A stretch of DNA of 64,000 nt from Clostridiales bacterium (GTDB lineage: Bacteria > Bacillota > Clostridia > Christensenellales > Pumilibacteraceae): the NCBI GenBank assembly GCA_022508505.1, contig JAFLVC010000008.1, forward strand, positions 1-64,000. Reading direction: 5' to 3'. A program made the translations under genes and the position numbers. Shown piece by piece: positions 1-8,335 of this stretch (within the stretch, counting starts at the first letter, position 1; each line of letters opens with the position of its first letter). The notes beneath the pieces are model-generated. The model searched no databases. It saw only the letters and a program-made list of their open reading frames with translations, and was not told where the DNA came from.

Positions 1-37
1 AAAAAAGGATACTACTTAGCCAATCTATATAGTGAAA

Positions 38-114
38 TACACTTTTCCTATGATTTTACCATTTAAAAAATACACTTTTCCTATAAAATCAATGATGTTA
101 AACTACACTTTTCC
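38..114. repeat. Three copies of an 11-13 bp motif at exact 33-bp spacing
   Basis: The motif TACACTTTTCC begins at 38, 71 and 104; the first two copies extend to TACACTTTTCCTA. The pitch of exactly 33 bp is about three helical turns. Regularly spaced short repeats like this occur at the ends of some IS21-family elements and at multi-site operators. No transposase is visible inside the window, so the nature of the array is open. Nothing else is recognisable in bases 1-220. Confidence 0.6.
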
Positions 115-115
115 A

Positions 116-141
116 AATCGTGATTTACATAATCGTGATTT
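116..141. repeat. Direct repeat of AATCGTGATTT
   Basis: An 11-bp sequence occurs at 116-126 and again at 131-141, a 15-bp pitch, directly after the 33-bp array. It is itself partly palindromic (AATC/GATT). It may be part of the same element end or operator. Confidence 0.5.
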
Positions 142-220
142 GGTAAATAAGATTGTTACTGTCATATAAGGAAAACCGTCCTCATACTGAGAACGGCTAC
201 TCCATTTTTGATGTCCTGTA

Positions 221-406
221 TTAATCTTCGTCATTATCTTCATTATTTCTGCTGTGCCAGTACTCATCATTGTTTGGGTTACATTGATTTGCATGATTAT
301 CTAAATTAGCCCAATACGCTGGATTGTTGGGATTATGTTGGTTAGCGTAATCATCCAATTGCCTTTGAGTGTGCGTATAACCAGATACTCCGCGGCCCTT
401 GCTCAT
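221..406 (-). CDS. Small NPNN-repeat protein, companion of HNH gene
   Basis: This 61-residue protein contains two copies of an Asn-rich motif (YANQHNPNNPAYWA and HANQCNPNNDEYWH) and an acidic C-terminus. Short proteins with this ANQxNPNNxxY pattern recur in bacterial accessory regions and have no function that I know of. The start has a purine-rich AGAGGG about seven bases upstream, and the gene lies only 12 bp after the HNH nuclease gene, so the two are probably one operon. No signal peptide or membrane segment is visible. It could be an antitoxin-like or accessory partner of the nuclease, but that is inference from position only. Confidence 0.65.
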   Translation of the reverse strand: MSKGRGVSGYTHTQRQLDDYANQHNPNNPAYWANLDNHANQCNPNNDEYWHSRNNEDNDED

Positions 407-418
407 AGATCTGCCCTC

Positions 419-733
419 TTAATCCAACTGATAGATATCATACTCGTCCGATGTTCCGCGAACTCGCTTTGCTTGAAAACGTCTACCATTCGCCGACCAG
501 TTAGGAAACGAGTCCGCCTTTTCTTGATTGGTTATACGATTGCAAATAACGATATTATCCAAACAATCTTTTCCGCCGAGCGATAACGGTCGAATATGAT
601 CTATTGTAGGACAACAACTACTATTTGGATTGCCAATAGCCGAACGCACCATTCTTCTTCCGGCATAGTCATAGACTTCGTTTTGATTTGGGAATACCTG
701 ATTCCATAATACAGATAAATTGTGTTTTGACAT
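419..733 (-). CDS. HNH endonuclease-like protein
   Basis: A 104-residue protein with a readable HNH/treble-clef nuclease core: Asp-His-Ile in the segment CPTIDHIRPLSLGG, then LxNIVICN and the closing Asn and Lys of NQEKAD. The family cuts DNA using one divalent metal and is found in restriction enzymes, phage packaging nucleases and homing enzymes. The protein is the size of a stand-alone HNH domain. A strong AAGGAGGATGATTT precedes the ATG. It is followed at 12 bp by the small NPNN gene and lies next to an XRE regulator and an OLD nuclease, which suggests a defence or mobile-element role. Its target cannot be told from sequence. Confidence 0.75.
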   Translation of the reverse strand: MSKHNLSVLWNQVFPNQNEVYDYAGRRMVRSAIGNPNSSCCPTIDHIRPLSLGGKDCLDNIVICNRITNQEKADSFPNWSANGRRFQAKRVRGTSDEYDIYQLD

Positions 734-805
734 AAATCATCCTCCTTAATTCAAGTACAATATAACACATCATATAAAGTCAAGTAATGAACATCAGTTC
801 AAAAT

Positions 806-832
806 GAAAAAGCACTCTCAAGCGAGAATGCT
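806..832 (-). terminator. Rho-independent terminator of the XRE gene
   Basis: On the minus strand a 9-bp stem with one mismatch (AGCATTCTC with GAGAGTGCT) and a 4-base loop is followed by TTTTTC. It overlaps the stop codon of the XRE gene at 818-820. Confidence 0.75.
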
Positions 833-1036
833 TTCCATCGAAACATTGAACAATTGCGCCAATCCATAGACGTTTTCAAGCGCTGGCGTGCGCTTGCCGT
901 TAAGCCAATAATATATCAGCCTATCAGATATTTCCAAATCTGCTGCGATAGACTCTATCGTGTAACCCGACTCGGAAATCATACGCCTAATGTTTTTGGC
1001 AACCAGCTTCTTATTCAGTTTCTTGACTTCATTCAT
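818..1036 (-). CDS. XRE-family helix-turn-helix regulator
   Basis: A 72-residue protein that is essentially one Cro/C1-type HTH domain: NIRRMISESGYTIESIA, then the recognition region EISDRLIYYWLNGKRTP and a closing hydrophobic helix LAQLFNVSMESIL. I take the ATG at 1036 and not the upstream one at 1084, because GGAGGTGACATT sits directly in front of it. It has its own promoter inside the 3' end of the OLD gene and its own terminator. Such small regulators commonly control adjacent defence or plasmid/prophage genes; here it may set the level of the OLD or HNH genes. DNA target unknown. Confidence 0.85.
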   Translation of the reverse strand: MNEVKKLNKKLVAKNIRRMISESGYTIESIAADLEISDRLIYYWLNGKRTPALENVYGLAQLFNVSMESILA

Positions 1037-1086
1037 AATGTCACCTCCGATAGAATGATGAATCGGCAACTTATGAATGTGCATTT

Positions 1087-1115
1087 ATTATAACACTAAT
1101 TGTTTTCTTCGTCAA
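1087..1115 (-). promoter_or_regulatory. SigA-type promoter of the XRE gene
   Basis: TTGACG (1115-1110), a 17-bp spacer and TATAAT (1092-1087) lie on the minus strand, with the -35 inside the last codons of the OLD gene. The predicted start of transcription near 1080 gives a leader of about 44 bases. Confidence 0.75.
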
Positions 1116-3261
1116 GCTTAGGGATACCTAACTTAATGAACAACTGTTCAAAATTCTTTTTTGTTTCTGCTTCAAATTCTACTGCACTTTCTATTTTTTC
1201 TTTATCTATTTTTCTTTCAACATGTTCTACACCCCTTTTATCCTCCCAAATAAAATCAAAGAAATATCTAACATTATCATTTTCATGGAAACAGTCTTCC
1301 AAGCTCTTTCCTCTTCTAATTGGCGGCGTGAATACACAGTTATCATTAGTATCAAATATCTTTAAATATTCATTATAGCCATATTGTCTATTCAACCAAT
1401 TCTCCGGTTTACTCTTATTATCTAAATCAAACAATGCTTTAAATTTTATGCCCTGCTGAATACATAGATAAGTTACATCAAATATAGGCGAACCGTTGCA
1501 CGGAAGTATCTTATATGCACTTATATCATAATTTAGCACTTCAGCAAACTTTTCAACGCACGCCATATCCGAAACACCCTCAACTAGCAGTATCGTTTTT
1601 TCTAAATTAAATAATATATTAGCTGCGTTAGTTACTCCTAATTCTTCTCTTATAACTGCACACAAATCATCACCAGAATCAAACTTATGTATTTGTGTAC
1701 CACTTTCAGTCATTGTAACATTATACACTTGTCCCCAATCTTCGGGAATCATGTAGGGACTGTGGGTGGAATAGAACAAATAAACTCCTTTCTTTGATAA
1801 CTCTTTTAATTCGTTTCTAAATTCAACTTGTGCTTGAGGGTGTAAAAAGGCAGCAGGTTCGTCAATAAATAACATATCGCCTTGCTTTAATAATGCTCTT
1901 ACGAATTGATATGTAAGATACCACCGACGCCCTAAGCTCGTATTATTAAATGAAACAATATCCCCGTTCTTTTCATGTACATACATATTCAATATCCCAT
2001 TTGAATCATAATTAACTGAAAACTTAATAATTTCATCACAATCGAACTTAGGTATAATATTCGGTAAATATTCATTATTTAATAAATTGACAATCTTTTT
2101 GATTTTCTGCTCCGATATCTTATCTTTTTGTGTAAAACTAATATCGCTATCCAATACTCCTCTTTCATGAATGAATATATCAAATGCCTCTATAATCGGA
2201 TTACGCGAATTGAGGTACTGTTCTTTTATTTGCTCATTGCGATATTCACGATTTCGCGAATTATAAAATAGCAAAGAATTTTCATTATCTAAAAAATAGC
2301 AATTGCAGTATATAATATTTTTAAGTTGTTGCATAATTGATTCAAATTGCTTATTAATTCTCTCCTGCTCATCATAAAATTGATCGCTCTTACTATCGAA
2401 TATTTTCGATATCTCCTTTTTTATTTTATCAAACTCTTCTAAGGATGTTTCCATTCCTCTATACTCAAGTTCTAATGCTGTATTAATTTCTTGCAGTTTC
2501 TTATTTAATCTTGCATTCGCTTTTTCTAAATCCTTTTTACTAATTTGCAAGCTACTGGCAACAATAGGACTTATTTTTATTTGTTCATTTTCAGGTATTT
2601 TATAAAAAGGTATATGCCAAATACGATAGCCAAATGTTGCTCTCTCATATCTGCTTAATGATATTTTTTCACCATCAAAAATTTCAGATAGATATTTCTT
2701 TATTTCATTCGTTTGCTGAACAATATTTCTCTCATAATTATCTATAGCGCTTTGCATTAAACGAACAACACTTCCATGATCTTGTTCTATCACTTCTATA
2801 TCCAAATAACTTCCAAAGAAACTGTCATAAGATTCAATTTTTTTCAATGCACTAAGATATCTCTTTGCTGCACACTTAAAATCAGATAAAACTTTTTCCA
2901 ATTTCGTTTTGAATTCCTCTGCTTCAATCCAAATAGCTGAGGAGTGAAGGTATCTTTTTTCGGGATTGTTGCTGTCAAAATCAACAATAATTCTTTTGCT
3001 CTTTTCATCAGCTTGTACACATGAAAAATAATCATTGATTTCATCATCCGTCAATTCTATATGATACTGTATTTTACATTCTATTTTCTCATTACCATAA
3101 TAATAGTTTTTTGTCAAAGCATATTTTATTGCTTCTAATATATTAGTTTTTCCGCTACCATTTTTGCCAATCAATGCAATGATTTTTCCTTTATTGAAAA
3201 CAATAGAAACAGATTGCTTAATTGACTTATATTTTAATATATCTATTTGTGTAAGTTTCAT
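1096..3261 (-). CDS. OLD-family ATP-dependent nuclease (ATPase + TOPRIM)
   Basis: A 721-residue protein. Residues 32-39 are a Walker A loop (GKNGSGKT), followed by a long coiled middle region. The second ABC-type half has the LGRRW signature and the Walker B segment MLFIDEPAAFLHP near residues 465-480, then STHSPYM. The C-terminal third is a TOPRIM domain with LLVEGVSD near residue 560 and the acidic pair DLD near 617. These parts in this order define the OLD (overcoming lysogenisation defect) family of antiphage nucleases. GajA of the Gabija system is a relative, but no UvrD-like partner gene follows here, so this looks like a stand-alone OLD. Base composition is clearly AT-richer than the core genes, which suggests transfer. 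Confidence 0.88.
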   Translation of the reverse strand: MKLTQIDILKYKSIKQSVSIVFNKGKIIALIGKNGSGKTNILEAIKYALTKNYYYGNEKIECKIQYHIELTDDEINDYFSCVQADEKSKRIIVDFDSNNPEKRYLHSSAIWIEAEEFKTKLEKVLSDFKCAAKRYLSALKKIESYDSFFGSYLDIEVIEQDHGSVVRLMQSAIDNYERNIVQQTNEIKKYLSEIFDGEKISLSRYERATFGYRIWHIPFYKIPENEQIKISPIVASSLQISKKDLEKANARLNKKLQEINTALELEYRGMETSLEEFDKIKKEISKIFDSKSDQFYDEQERINKQFESIMQQLKNIIYCNCYFLDNENSLLFYNSRNREYRNEQIKEQYLNSRNPIIEAFDIFIHERGVLDSDISFTQKDKISEQKIKKIVNLLNNEYLPNIIPKFDCDEIIKFSVNYDSNGILNMYVHEKNGDIVSFNNTSLGRRWYLTYQFVRALLKQGDMLFIDEPAAFLHPQAQVEFRNELKELSKKGVYLFYSTHSPYMIPEDWGQVYNVTMTESGTQIHKFDSGDDLCAVIREELGVTNAANILFNLEKTILLVEGVSDMACVEKFAEVLNYDISAYKILPCNGSPIFDVTYLCIQQGIKFKALFDLDNKSKPENWLNRQYGYNEYLKIFDTNDNCVFTPPIRRGKSLEDCFHENDNVRYFFDFIWEDKRGVEHVERKIDKEKIESAVEFEAETKKNFEQLFIKLGIPKLDEENN

Positions 3262-3295
3262 ATCTTATGTATCTCCGCAGTTTTCAACTATTAAA

Positions 3296-3324
3296 AGTAT
3301 ATCATTTTTCGTTCAATTTGTAAA
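3296..3324 (-). promoter_or_regulatory. SigA-type promoter of the OLD gene
   Basis: TTTACA (3324-3319), a 17-bp spacer and TATACT (3301-3296) precede the OLD ATG at 3261; a GGAGAT ribosome-binding site lies between. Confidence 0.7.
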
Positions 3325-3644
3325 GACACTAAGCAACTAAAGTGAGCTTATTTAACTCACTCAGATTAATAATTTCTTTTGGGGAGTCCCCAATATTTTT
3401 GTACAAAAAATATATAGAAATATATCATTTTTTACTCGTAAAAGGACAGGAAGTCCGTCATTAAAACACAAACTCCCCAATCAGTAAGTAATCGGGGAGG
3501 CTGTGGGGCGTGGGGATTTGAGGGTTCGTCAAAATATACCATATAATGTGTAGGAAACCCCTATTATATACAAGGTATAGTATTTTTCCTATCCTCCCCC
3601 TTCCTCTGACTCCGTTATGTCGAAAGTTCGAAGCCTTCTACACT

Positions 3645-3681
3645 TAAAAATCGGCAGGACAGAAAGTTTGCCGGTTTTTTG
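3645..3681. terminator. Bidirectional terminator-like hairpin
   Basis: Arms AATCGGCA and TTGCCGGTT flank an 11-base loop, with A and T runs outside both arms. It would stop minus-strand transcription coming from the 3779-4306 gene. Confidence 0.6.
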
Positions 3682-3778
3682 TTGTAGATTAAAATGATCA
3701 GTATATATCGTATTTAATCCAAGGAAAATGATGTTGTTGATGGAGTCGAATATTTCTAAATCACTAGCGACGCGTATT

Positions 3779-4306
3779 CTACTTGCTCTCGTCTTCCGTT
3801 GCGTCATTTTCGTCCGATTGATTGTTTTGGGCTGTTATCTTTTTGCCAAAGCTCAAAATTTTACCGGTAATCCACATAGACACGTTAGCGGCAAGAAGTC
3901 CGACGACAAAACCTACAATAAGTAATATCCAATACATCGACCACCAAATTGCCATTGCCATGGACGTAAATCCGAACTGCCAAATGAACATGACGATTGT
4001 AATAAAAGTCACATACAGCACAGAACATACGAACACGTTGATTATCAGTCCCCAGACGCTACCCTGCTTTATTTTGAAAAGCTTAATAAGTTGCGCGCTT
4101 AAAAACGGTGTGGGAATAATCAAGCATGCGACATAATTGACCAAATACGCCTTAAGAAAAGACAGGAAAAAATCCCCGGCGGAAGTAAAGCCACCGGACA
4201 AAAGTGTGACCGCAATTGTAATGGCGAGCCCGACAAATACGTTTTGTATCAAATTGAAGACTAAATTTCTTTTTGTATACATATCGTTGGAATATAATAA
4301 AAACAT
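3779..4306 (-). CDS. Small integral membrane protein, DUF2798-like
   Basis: A 175-residue protein with about four hydrophobic helices (approximate residues 18-40, 45-65, 80-110 and 118-145) and a charged, acidic C-terminal tail. Hydrophobic pattern and length recall the DUF2798 family of small four-helix membrane proteins; I am not certain of the match and no function is known for that family. The start is ambiguous: ATG at 4306 or the one at 4282, and neither has a clear ribosome-binding site. It sits between the OLD gene and the helicase operon and shares their orientation. Its composition is AT-rich like the OLD gene. Confidence 0.6.
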   Translation of the reverse strand: MFLLYSNDMYTKRNLVFNLIQNVFVGLAITIAVTLLSGGFTSAGDFFLSFLKAYLVNYVACLIIPTPFLSAQLIKLFKIKQGSVWGLIINVFVCSVLYVTFITIVMFIWQFGFTSMAMAIWWSMYWILLIVGFVVGLLAANVSMWITGKILSFGKKITAQNNQSDENDATEDESK

Positions 4307-4413
4307 TAAATTAGTTTCTATTCTGTAAGATGCGCATTAAATATTCCAACATCCCCAAAATGCCCTGAATGTCGGAATTATTATATTTGCGCACCGATCA
4401 TGATTTTCGCATT

Positions 4414-4914
4414 CTATCGTACAATCAAATCCAATGCGCATTTTGCGGCGGCAGCGTTGGGCAATAACAATGAAAATGCCTTGCTACCAAATTGCAAATC
4501 TATTCCGTCGGCATATTGCGAAACTGCCGAAAGGTTTTTAATTTGCTTTTCGAATCCGTTTTTCGGTGCGACGAAAATGACGCGTTTATCCGTAAAATGC
4601 AAAACGCCCTGTGTGTATTCGATATCGGTAACCGGGACGCTCGTGCTGTTTCCGCTGTGGACGGTAAAACCTTTAAAAACGCGGTAGCTACCGCCGACGC
4701 GACTGCTTTTGTAATGTGTTTTTTCGATGACAATAGCCGCAACATCGACGAACCGACACGCTTCTCCTGTGTTCAAGATTATTGTATCTACAGATATCAT
4801 CGGCAAAAGACCGTTATATAATTCCTGCTCCGCCATCGCAGGCAAAATCGACTGCAACTGCGGAGGTTGCTGCTTAGCCGGTTTTACGCCGAATAAATTC
4901 GAGAAAAGTCCCAC
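4414..4914 (-). CDS. Uncharacterised protein with a PH/GRAM-like domain
   Basis: A 166-residue soluble protein starting at a GTG (4914) with AAGGGG six bases upstream. After a Gln/Pro-rich linker (about residues 13-30) the main body (about 50-160) has the strand pattern and the signature LHFTDKRVIFVAP seen in bacterial pleckstrin-homology-like (bPH/GRAM-type) domains, including a conserved RVGGSYRVFKGFTV segment. Such domains often bind membranes or proteins; no catalytic residues are apparent. It has its own strong promoter and is probably transcribed alone. Nothing ties it to the defence genes around it except position. Confidence 0.6.
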   Translation of the reverse strand: MGLFSNLFGVKPAKQQPPQLQSILPAMAEQELYNGLLPMISVDTIILNTGEACRFVDVAAIVIEKTHYKSSRVGGSYRVFKGFTVHSGNSTSVPVTDIEYTQGVLHFTDKRVIFVAPKNGFEKQIKNLSAVSQYADGIDLQFGSKAFSLLLPNAAAAKCALDLIVR

Positions 4915-4972
4915 TGTTCGCCCCTTTTTCGAGAATACCGAAACTATACGGAATATTCTCTATATTTTTTGC

Positions 4973-5001
4973 ATTATAACAAAAATCGACATAATAGTCA
5001 A
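4973..5001 (-). promoter_or_regulatory. SigA-type promoter of the PH-like gene
   Basis: TTGACT (5001-4996), 17-bp spacer, TATAAT (4978-4973), in front of the GTG at 4914. The predicted leader is about 50 bases and carries the AAGGGG ribosome-binding site. Confidence 0.8.
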
Positions 5002-5047
5002 GTGCATCTAAAAAATAACGCCTGTTTTGAGTCCGATGCGGTCCACC

Positions 5048-8000
5048 CTATTCGTTAGTATCATTTCTTCTCTTGTAATACGGACTTAAATTGATAAACC
5101 ACTCTTTCAAGTCTGCGGCGGTGCGGTTTTCCATTATGTATTCCAAGACTTCCTCCTGTCGGGCCTGCCCCAATGTCAAGCGGTACAGACTCAAAATTTT
5201 CATCAATCTATTATAAGACAGCTCATCTCGACTGAAGGGATACATGGGAACTATCCGCTCTATTTTAATCATGTCGGGTCGCTCGGTAAGTCCCCAATAC
5301 GGAACGAGCTCAGAGGTCTGTACCGTACATTCGGTTTCCCTCGCTTTTTCGAACATCTCGTGCCAAACATCGTCTTCAAATTCAATATCGCCGTAACGTT
5401 TTGCTACATTCTGCCTGATAGCAAGGCACTCGTATCTGTTAATCCTGCCTTCGCGCTGCTCCAAATCTATGGGGTTGGACGGCAAATTCCAATGCACGAT
5501 TCTACGGCAATAATTGTGGAAATCCAAGCCTTCCTGACCTATCGACGTGGATGCGAGGACAAACGGCCTAAACGGCGAATTGAACGCATTGCGCAACACC
5601 TTTTTTCTGTCGGAATCTTTTTCGCCGCCGTCACCCTTTGTAAATGCCACCGCAAAATGCGACCGGAATGAAATCTTCTTGTCCTTTTCCCCGTTAATCC
5701 GCGCAGTGAAATCGCCTAACGTATCGATATTATACTTAGTAGTGCGAATGGAAAGCGAGCCGATAATATTCTTCTGAATGACCTCGCAAGCCCTTTCGCC
5801 CCGCCCGCTTACGCCGCTTGCTATCAGATGTATATACTCGTCGAGCATTGCTTGGAAGTTGCCCGCTTTGCAATATGCAAGCACGTTTTTCCAATAGGCG
5901 TCATCGTTTTTGACGCCGAAGCACAGCTCGATTACTGCGGTAGATTCGGGCGTTTTCATGCGGTTTGCAAACGCTTTTGCTATTTGCGTCGGATATGTTA
6001 TGTCGAAGCGATCGAAGCGGCGGCTGTAGGCGCGGTATGCGCAGACCGCAGGAGAAGCGATTGCCATGTCCGCCAGCACATTCAATAAGTCGGCGGGACG
6101 TTTACCCAAAACGATTGATCCGCTTTTTATTTTTTCGCAAACGCTTTCCAATTTGTAAAAATACTCGATATAGCTCTTTTTGTCCTGCTCCTCTATGTCG
6201 TTGACTATGCTTTCAATCATCGCTTTTGCGTAGTCCGACGCAAAACCGCATCCGTCCAACAAGAGCGGCGCGACATAGTACCAGCTCTTGTCCTCTGCAC
6301 CGCTTTCCGCATCGCCGTAGTCGGAAAGCGCCTCCGCAATCTTATTCTTGACTTCCCGCGTGATTTCTTCCGTCGGCATATTCATGCACTTAATCGGCTC
6401 GTAACATTTCGCCAAAAACCTCGAGGGATAAATCAAGCAAAACAACGACATCGCAGCCGGCTCGCCCTCTTTGAGCGTAAAGTTGAGCTTTGGCGGCGGG
6501 TAATGCCGCTTGCTTCCCTCCTCCGAATCGTCGTTCGTATCATTTGTGAAATAGCGGATATCCTTTCCTTCTCTCTTTGCCAACGGCGCAATCGTCCTGC
6601 GCTCGACCTCGTAAGAAAGGAGCGAAGCCAACATTCGCGGAACCATCTCCCACGAAGAGAATATGAGCGTTTTTGTAAAGTTCTGCGCTGCGTCAAACGG
6701 CGGCAGCGGCCTATAGTAGCATTTCGAAGGCGGCACCCACAATAAAAGCTCCGCATTGTCGGAAAGCACACGCGCCGCGACGCTCTGAAGCCGAGCGTTA
6801 TTGCACGGGATTTCCTTATACTCGGCTAAATCCTTGCGCTTGATAAAAAACGTTTGGTGATTGAGCTTTCCTACCTCATCCGGATGGGTCTTAAAGTATG
6901 ACTCCACGTCACGCTTCAGCTTGTAATCGCGCATAAACGACAAAAGATACGGACAGGATTTGACGTAGTCGCTCGGTACGGCGTACTTGGCAATGCCGCC
7001 TAGGAGCTTGCTCATTTGGATATATGAATCGATATCGGCAGCCCCCACCTCGAGAGGGATCTCAACTGTCGAATCGTCCACCATATCGGCGGCGCCCTCC
7101 GCTTCCATGCGCTCTGTGCGGCAAATATGCGAATAGAGCGCATTCTCGGCGGCGGCTTTGATTTGCAGGACCGCTTGATTTCCGGAAGCGTATTCCTTTA
7201 GCTGTACCGAATAGTCGCTCCAAATCCTTCTGAATTCTCTATCCGCCTCGTCGGTCATGTTCAAAAACTTCAATACGCGGAGGAATTCTTCGTAATGCTC
7301 GTCGGCATTTTCCTCGTCGATTTCGTCGAGGGTGGAGTACATTTTGTACGGCGTCGCCGAAAGCAGCAGCATCCTCGTATTTTCGTCGCTGAAAAACTTG
7401 TTCGCGAGCATGCCTGTTTCGCTTTCGGGATCGGAAGATATCAAAAACTTAAACCGCTGAAACTCGTCCATGATTACGAGGTCGGGCTCGAGCTTTTCTA
7501 AGCTCAGCTTGGCGAATATCAACCGCAGCTGTCCGATAATCCTTTTTGCTTCCCATTTATAATCTTGTCCGGTTTTGATCTTGTCGAACACGGCAAACAT
7601 GTCGTCAAAATATGTGGCGCCGCTATTTTGCTTTTGCGAGAGCTCGCGCCGCAAGCCGTTTTTCATAAATGTTAGGTACTCGCCGTGAGAAGCATCTTCG
7701 CATTTTCTAACTTCGCCCTCGTAACCAAACCAAACCGCCCTTTTCTTTCCGTCTCTATGTCCGTATTTTACCCAATCCCAATTGGACCGCTTGACGCCGT
7801 CTATCATAACACTGTCAAGCTCGCTTTCGAAATCTTCGAATTCCGGCAGATGCTTCAACACGGCAAGCATGAGAGCGCGCTCGTTTACCGTACCGGTCCC
7901 GCTCGTCATTCTGAAAGACGTGTCGGGCGTGAGCGGAATAAGCTGTATGTATCTGTTTTGCACGTCCTCGCGGCTTTCCTGCTTGCAAATATTCAAGTGC

Positions 8001-8335
8001 TGCATAGAAAGGCGTGAGGATGAAACGCCTTCCGTCATGAGCTCGTCTGTGATCTTCAGCTTGTTGAGATTTTGCTCGGCAATAGCTGCATTGGAACAAA
8101 CATAGACGACCTTTACGAGATTGTCGCCCTCTTCCCTTCTGATTTTGGCGAACTTGGCAATAGTTCCGCGCGCGATAAGCGTCTTGCCCAATCCGACCTC
8201 GTCGGATACGAGCACGCGGTTTACTTTGTCTTTATAAAGTAGCGCAATCCTTTCCACTGTCTCTCGTTGAAAGTCTTTCAGCCCGTCCATTATTCGCTTT
8301 TCTATGTCGTCCAGCTTTTCTTTGACGCTACCCAT
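5048..8335 (-). CDS. SNF2-like superfamily 2 helicase, third gene of a putative defence operon
   Basis: A 1095-residue helicase. Motif I is SDEVGLGKT (residues 44-52), motif II is DEFQ (290-293) in LVIMDEFQRF, motif III is LLLSATPY (323-330). The C-terminal RecA lobe shows motif V (STSIGQEGLDFH) and motif VI (QREGRINRY) roughly between residues 930 and 990. The DEVGLGKT and DEFQ forms point to the SNF2/HepA-type branch used by many antiphage systems (for instance the DISARM helicase DrmD), with a large insertion in the second half. Its ATG overlaps the stop of the PLD gene by one base (TAATG), so translation is coupled. With the PLD-fold and DUF6361-like proteins it probably forms one complex; the helicase would be the translocating motor. 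Confidence 0.85.
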   Translation of the reverse strand: MGSVKEKLDDIEKRIMDGLKDFQRETVERIALLYKDKVNRVLVSDEVGLGKTLIARGTIAKFAKIRREEGDNLVKVVYVCSNAAIAEQNLNKLKITDELMTEGVSSSRLSMQHLNICKQESREDVQNRYIQLIPLTPDTSFRMTSGTGTVNERALMLAVLKHLPEFEDFESELDSVMIDGVKRSNWDWVKYGHRDGKKRAVWFGYEGEVRKCEDASHGEYLTFMKNGLRRELSQKQNSGATYFDDMFAVFDKIKTGQDYKWEAKRIIGQLRLIFAKLSLEKLEPDLVIMDEFQRFKFLISSDPESETGMLANKFFSDENTRMLLLSATPYKMYSTLDEIDEENADEHYEEFLRVLKFLNMTDEADREFRRIWSDYSVQLKEYASGNQAVLQIKAAAENALYSHICRTERMEAEGAADMVDDSTVEIPLEVGAADIDSYIQMSKLLGGIAKYAVPSDYVKSCPYLLSFMRDYKLKRDVESYFKTHPDEVGKLNHQTFFIKRKDLAEYKEIPCNNARLQSVAARVLSDNAELLLWVPPSKCYYRPLPPFDAAQNFTKTLIFSSWEMVPRMLASLLSYEVERRTIAPLAKREGKDIRYFTNDTNDDSEEGSKRHYPPPKLNFTLKEGEPAAMSLFCLIYPSRFLAKCYEPIKCMNMPTEEITREVKNKIAEALSDYGDAESGAEDKSWYYVAPLLLDGCGFASDYAKAMIESIVNDIEEQDKKSYIEYFYKLESVCEKIKSGSIVLGKRPADLLNVLADMAIASPAVCAYRAYSRRFDRFDITYPTQIAKAFANRMKTPESTAVIELCFGVKNDDAYWKNVLAYCKAGNFQAMLDEYIHLIASGVSGRGERACEVIQKNIIGSLSIRTTKYNIDTLGDFTARINGEKDKKISFRSHFAVAFTKGDGGEKDSDRKKVLRNAFNSPFRPFVLASTSIGQEGLDFHNYCRRIVHWNLPSNPIDLEQREGRINRYECLAIRQNVAKRYGDIEFEDDVWHEMFEKARETECTVQTSELVPYWGLTERPDMIKIERIVPMYPFSRDELSYNRLMKILSLYRLTLGQARQEEVLEYIMENRTAADLKEWFINLSPYYKRRNDTNE

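Larger units (their letters stand above)
3262..3778. other. AT-rich intergenic stretch of 517 bp
   Basis: Apart from the OLD promoter and a bidirectional terminator, this gap holds a near-palindrome TTGGGGAGTCCCCAA around 3379-3393 and an imperfect hairpin around 3472-3499 with arms CTCCCC and GGGGAG. I see no convincing gene. A 72-codon frame at 3589-3807 overlaps the next gene and the terminator and looks non-coding. Confidence 0.6.

Noticed and set aside
1096-3261. Gabija system
   Set aside because: The OLD protein resembles GajA, but no UvrD-like GajB gene is adjacent on either side.
3589-3807. 72-codon minus-strand frame
   Set aside because: It overlaps the end of the membrane protein gene and includes a terminator hairpin; there is no ribosome-binding site.
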